Source: Armatimonadota bacterium
GTDB lineage: Bacteria; Armatimonadota; SYMT01
Direction: 5' to 3'
DNA: 6,519 bases
Assembly (NCBI GenBank): GCA_020696885.1
Contig: JAJFMS010000209.1
Span: forward strand, 1-6,519
A program made the position numbers and the translations under genes. Under the pieces are notes generated by a model. That model was not told the DNA's origin, did not search any database, and was given only the letters and a program-made list of their open reading frames with translations. This document shows, piece after piece, positions 5,379-6,519 of the stretch. How positions within the stretch are numbered: position 1 is the stretch's first letter; each line of letters starts with the position of its first letter.

Positions 5379-5407
5379 GGGAAACTAGCAGTGCTTCTCG
5401 TGCGTCC
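5379..5407 (+). promoter_or_regulatory. Possible ECF-sigma-type promoter for the STN-domain gene
   Basis: GGGAAAC at 5379-5385 and CGTCC at 5403-5407 are separated by 17 bases. This fits the AAC / CGTC pattern of many extracytoplasmic-function sigma promoters, for example the B. subtilis SigM/SigW/SigX group. Transcription would start near 5414, leaving a leader of about 30 nt that contains the ribosome-binding site. A TTGACT at 5359-5364 looks like a sigma-70 -35, but the hexamer 17 bases downstream (AAACTA) is a poor -10. An ECF promoter would suit an envelope protein, but this rests on short motifs. Confidence 0.35.
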
Positions 5408-5443
5408 TACTTACAACCAGGGGCAGCAGGGAGACAGCCACCG

Positions 5444-6409
5444 ATGCGACTTTCCGTTTCGACCGCGGGTTTGATGGTGTGCTTGTTCGGGGTGACCGGC
5501 TCCGCAATCGGCGGGGCAACGGCTCCCGTCTCCCCTGCCGGCCGGGTGTCCTTACAGCTCGAGGAAACGAGTCTTAAGGACGCCCTCTCCCGCCTTGCAT
5601 CCGCCGGCGGCGTACCCATCGAGTTGGACCCGGAAGTGCCGAAAGTGCTCCTCCGTGTGAGCTTCGTAGACGTCCCCTGGGAGACCGCGCTACGCTCGGT
5701 CATCCGCACCGCAGCCGGGAACGTCAAGGGGCTGGTCTGCGACAAGGCGGGGGACGGATACCGTGTGCGGATCACTGTGGTTCCGGCCAGTACGGTGGAC
5801 GTAGTTCCGGCCGCCCCCAAGCCGCTTTACATGAACCGCGGCTCGATCGACTTCAAGAACGGGAAGCTCCGTCAGGTCCTGCGGCGGATCGGTGCGGAGA
5901 CCGGCATACGCACCCAGGTAGAACCGCAGGTCGAGGATGTTCGGATCACCCTGCGGCTCGATGACCGTCCCGCCAGCGAGCTAGTTACCGCCACACTGGA
6001 GGCAGCCGGCGGGCAGATCCCCGGGCTCCGCTTCGTGTGGGATGGGTACCGTTACATCGCCTGGAAGTGTCCTCATGGCGCGCATATTGCCGAGCCGGAG
6101 GGTGATGGTACCGGTAAGGTAGACCCCGCCGCAAAGGCGGTGCAGTCGGACCTACTGGAGCGGCTCTCGGTGCGGTTCTTCGATGTCTATCAGCTCAGCG
6201 GCTTCCTGGGAGGCTCCGTGTATTCACCCCAGGGAGGTCAGAGCCCCTACTCGTTCTCCAACACCCCCCTTAACAACCAGGGTATGGACCAGGTGTTCGC
6301 ACCAGGTGGGTTCCTTCCGGTTTTCAACCCGCCGGTAGTCACCGGAATGTGCCGGATCTCCGGGTGCGGCCCGCGGTACATCCAGGAGGCTCCCGGCCTC
6401 TCGAAATAG
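5444..6409 (+). CDS. Exported protein with two STN-like (secretin/TonB short N-terminal) domains
   Basis: The start is ATG 5444, preceded by AGGGAGA (GGGAG at 5429-5433, rather long spacing of 10). The 321-aa product begins with a Sec signal peptide (about residues 1-27, possibly cut after GGATA). Two similar segments follow: 34-112 (VSLQLEETSLKDALSRLASAGGVPIELDP, then LLRVSFVDVPWETALRSVI) and 131-208 (GSIDFKNGKLRQVLRRIGAETGIRTQVEP, then ITLRLDDRPASELVTATLEAAGG). Both show the STN pattern: a short strand, a helix with L--L---G, a strand, then a V/L-x-P-ETAL-like helix. STN domains are periplasmic modules of secretins and TonB-dependent receptors. Residues 243-260 (VRFFDVYQLSGFLGGSVY) resemble the start of a secretin N1 domain, but the chain then becomes Gly/Pro/Ser/Asn-rich and ends without a beta-barrel. 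Cysteines at 99, 209, 303 and 308 could form disulfides. It may be a periplasmic adaptor or a truncated secretin relative. The gene stands alone. Confidence 0.75.
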   Translation: MRLSVSTAGLMVCLFGVTGSAIGGATAPVSPAGRVSLQLEETSLKDALSRLASAGGVPIELDPEVPKVLLRVSFVDVPWETALRSVIRTAAGNVKGLVCDKAGDGYRVRITVVPASTVDVVPAAPKPLYMNRGSIDFKNGKLRQVLRRIGAETGIRTQVEPQVEDVRITLRLDDRPASELVTATLEAAGGQIPGLRFVWDGYRYIAWKCPHGAHIAEPEGDGTGKVDPAAKAVQSDLLERLSVRFFDVYQLSGFLGGSVYSPQGGQSPYSFSNTPLNNQGMDQVFAPGGFLPVFNPPVVTGMCRISGCGPRYIQEAPGLSK

Positions 6410-6414
6410 GCCCG

Positions 6415-6464
6415 GCACCCGTTACTCAACGGGTGCGGTCTCGGTGCGGGATTGAACCGCACCG
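6415..6464 (+). terminator. Two adjacent hairpins after the STN-domain gene
   Basis: The first stem is GCACCCGTT 6415-6423 with AACGGGTGC 6428-6436, a perfect 9 bp with an ACTC loop. The second is CGGTGCGG 6442-6449 with CCGCACCG 6457-6464, a perfect 8 bp with a 7-base loop. The first begins five bases after the TAG stop codon. Neither is followed by a T-run, so termination would not be of the classical intrinsic type. They may act as a tandem terminator, protect the mRNA 3' end, or belong to the leader of a gene beyond the window. Confidence 0.55.
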
Positions 6465-6519
6465 GGGAGACGCAGGACGCTTTCAGCGCTCTGGTGAACG
6501 TCTAAGAGAAGTATGGATA

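Noticed and set aside
6513..6519. Possible start of a further gene (ATG GAT after AAGAGAAGT)
   Set aside because: Only two codons are visible and the purine-rich run is a weak Shine-Dalgarno; the same bases could equally be a TATGGAT -10 element.

Overview
The window is GC-rich bacterial chromosomal DNA, with strong G/C preference at third codon positions in the real genes. It holds four complete genes on the + strand, one small gene on the - strand and the last 12 codons of a gene entering from the left. Several products carry Sec-type signal peptides, and one has secretin/TonB-type (STN) domains, which points to a Gram-negative-type cell envelope. A family-10-like glycoside hydrolase plus small STN proteins in GC-rich DNA would suit a soil or environmental lineage such as Armatimonadota. 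That taxonomic guess is weak, because no rRNA or other marker gene is present.

Layout. (1) 1-41: tail of a + strand gene, overlapping a run of 8-bp GAGTNNTG-like repeats (36-67). (2) 89-400, - strand: a 103-aa single-pass membrane protein of unknown function, converging on the first gene. (3) 401-689: divergent intergenic region with a possible promoter and an 8-bp hairpin. (4) 690-1691: secreted cyclase-family (kynurenine formamidase-like) hydrolase. (5) 1692-1920: a hairpin after the stop codon, then a roughly 97-bp palindromic element built from the same 8-bp repeat. (6) 1921-2904: Ppx/GppA-type exopolyphosphatase / (p)ppGpp-hydrolase family protein. (7) 2903-3083: a 181-bp element with 27-bp imperfect terminal inverted repeats, starting inside the ppx stop codon. 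(8) 3281-5182: secreted GHL10-like glycosyl hydrolase with an inserted domain and a PVAG-repeat tail. (9) 5183-5443: gene-free, with a possible multi-stem structure and an ECF-sigma-like promoter. (10) 5444-6409: exported protein with two STN-like domains and no secretin barrel. (11) 6415-6464: two adjacent hairpins after that gene.

The genes do not form an operon. Intergenic gaps of about 230-380 bp separate them, and each appears to have its own expression signals. The predicted functions (secreted hydrolase, phosphate/alarmone signalling, secreted carbohydrate-active enzyme, periplasmic STN protein) do not make one obvious pathway. The most unusual content is between the genes: two different palindromic repeat elements and some structured sequence. 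I found no CRISPR array, tRNA, rRNA, transposase or defence system.
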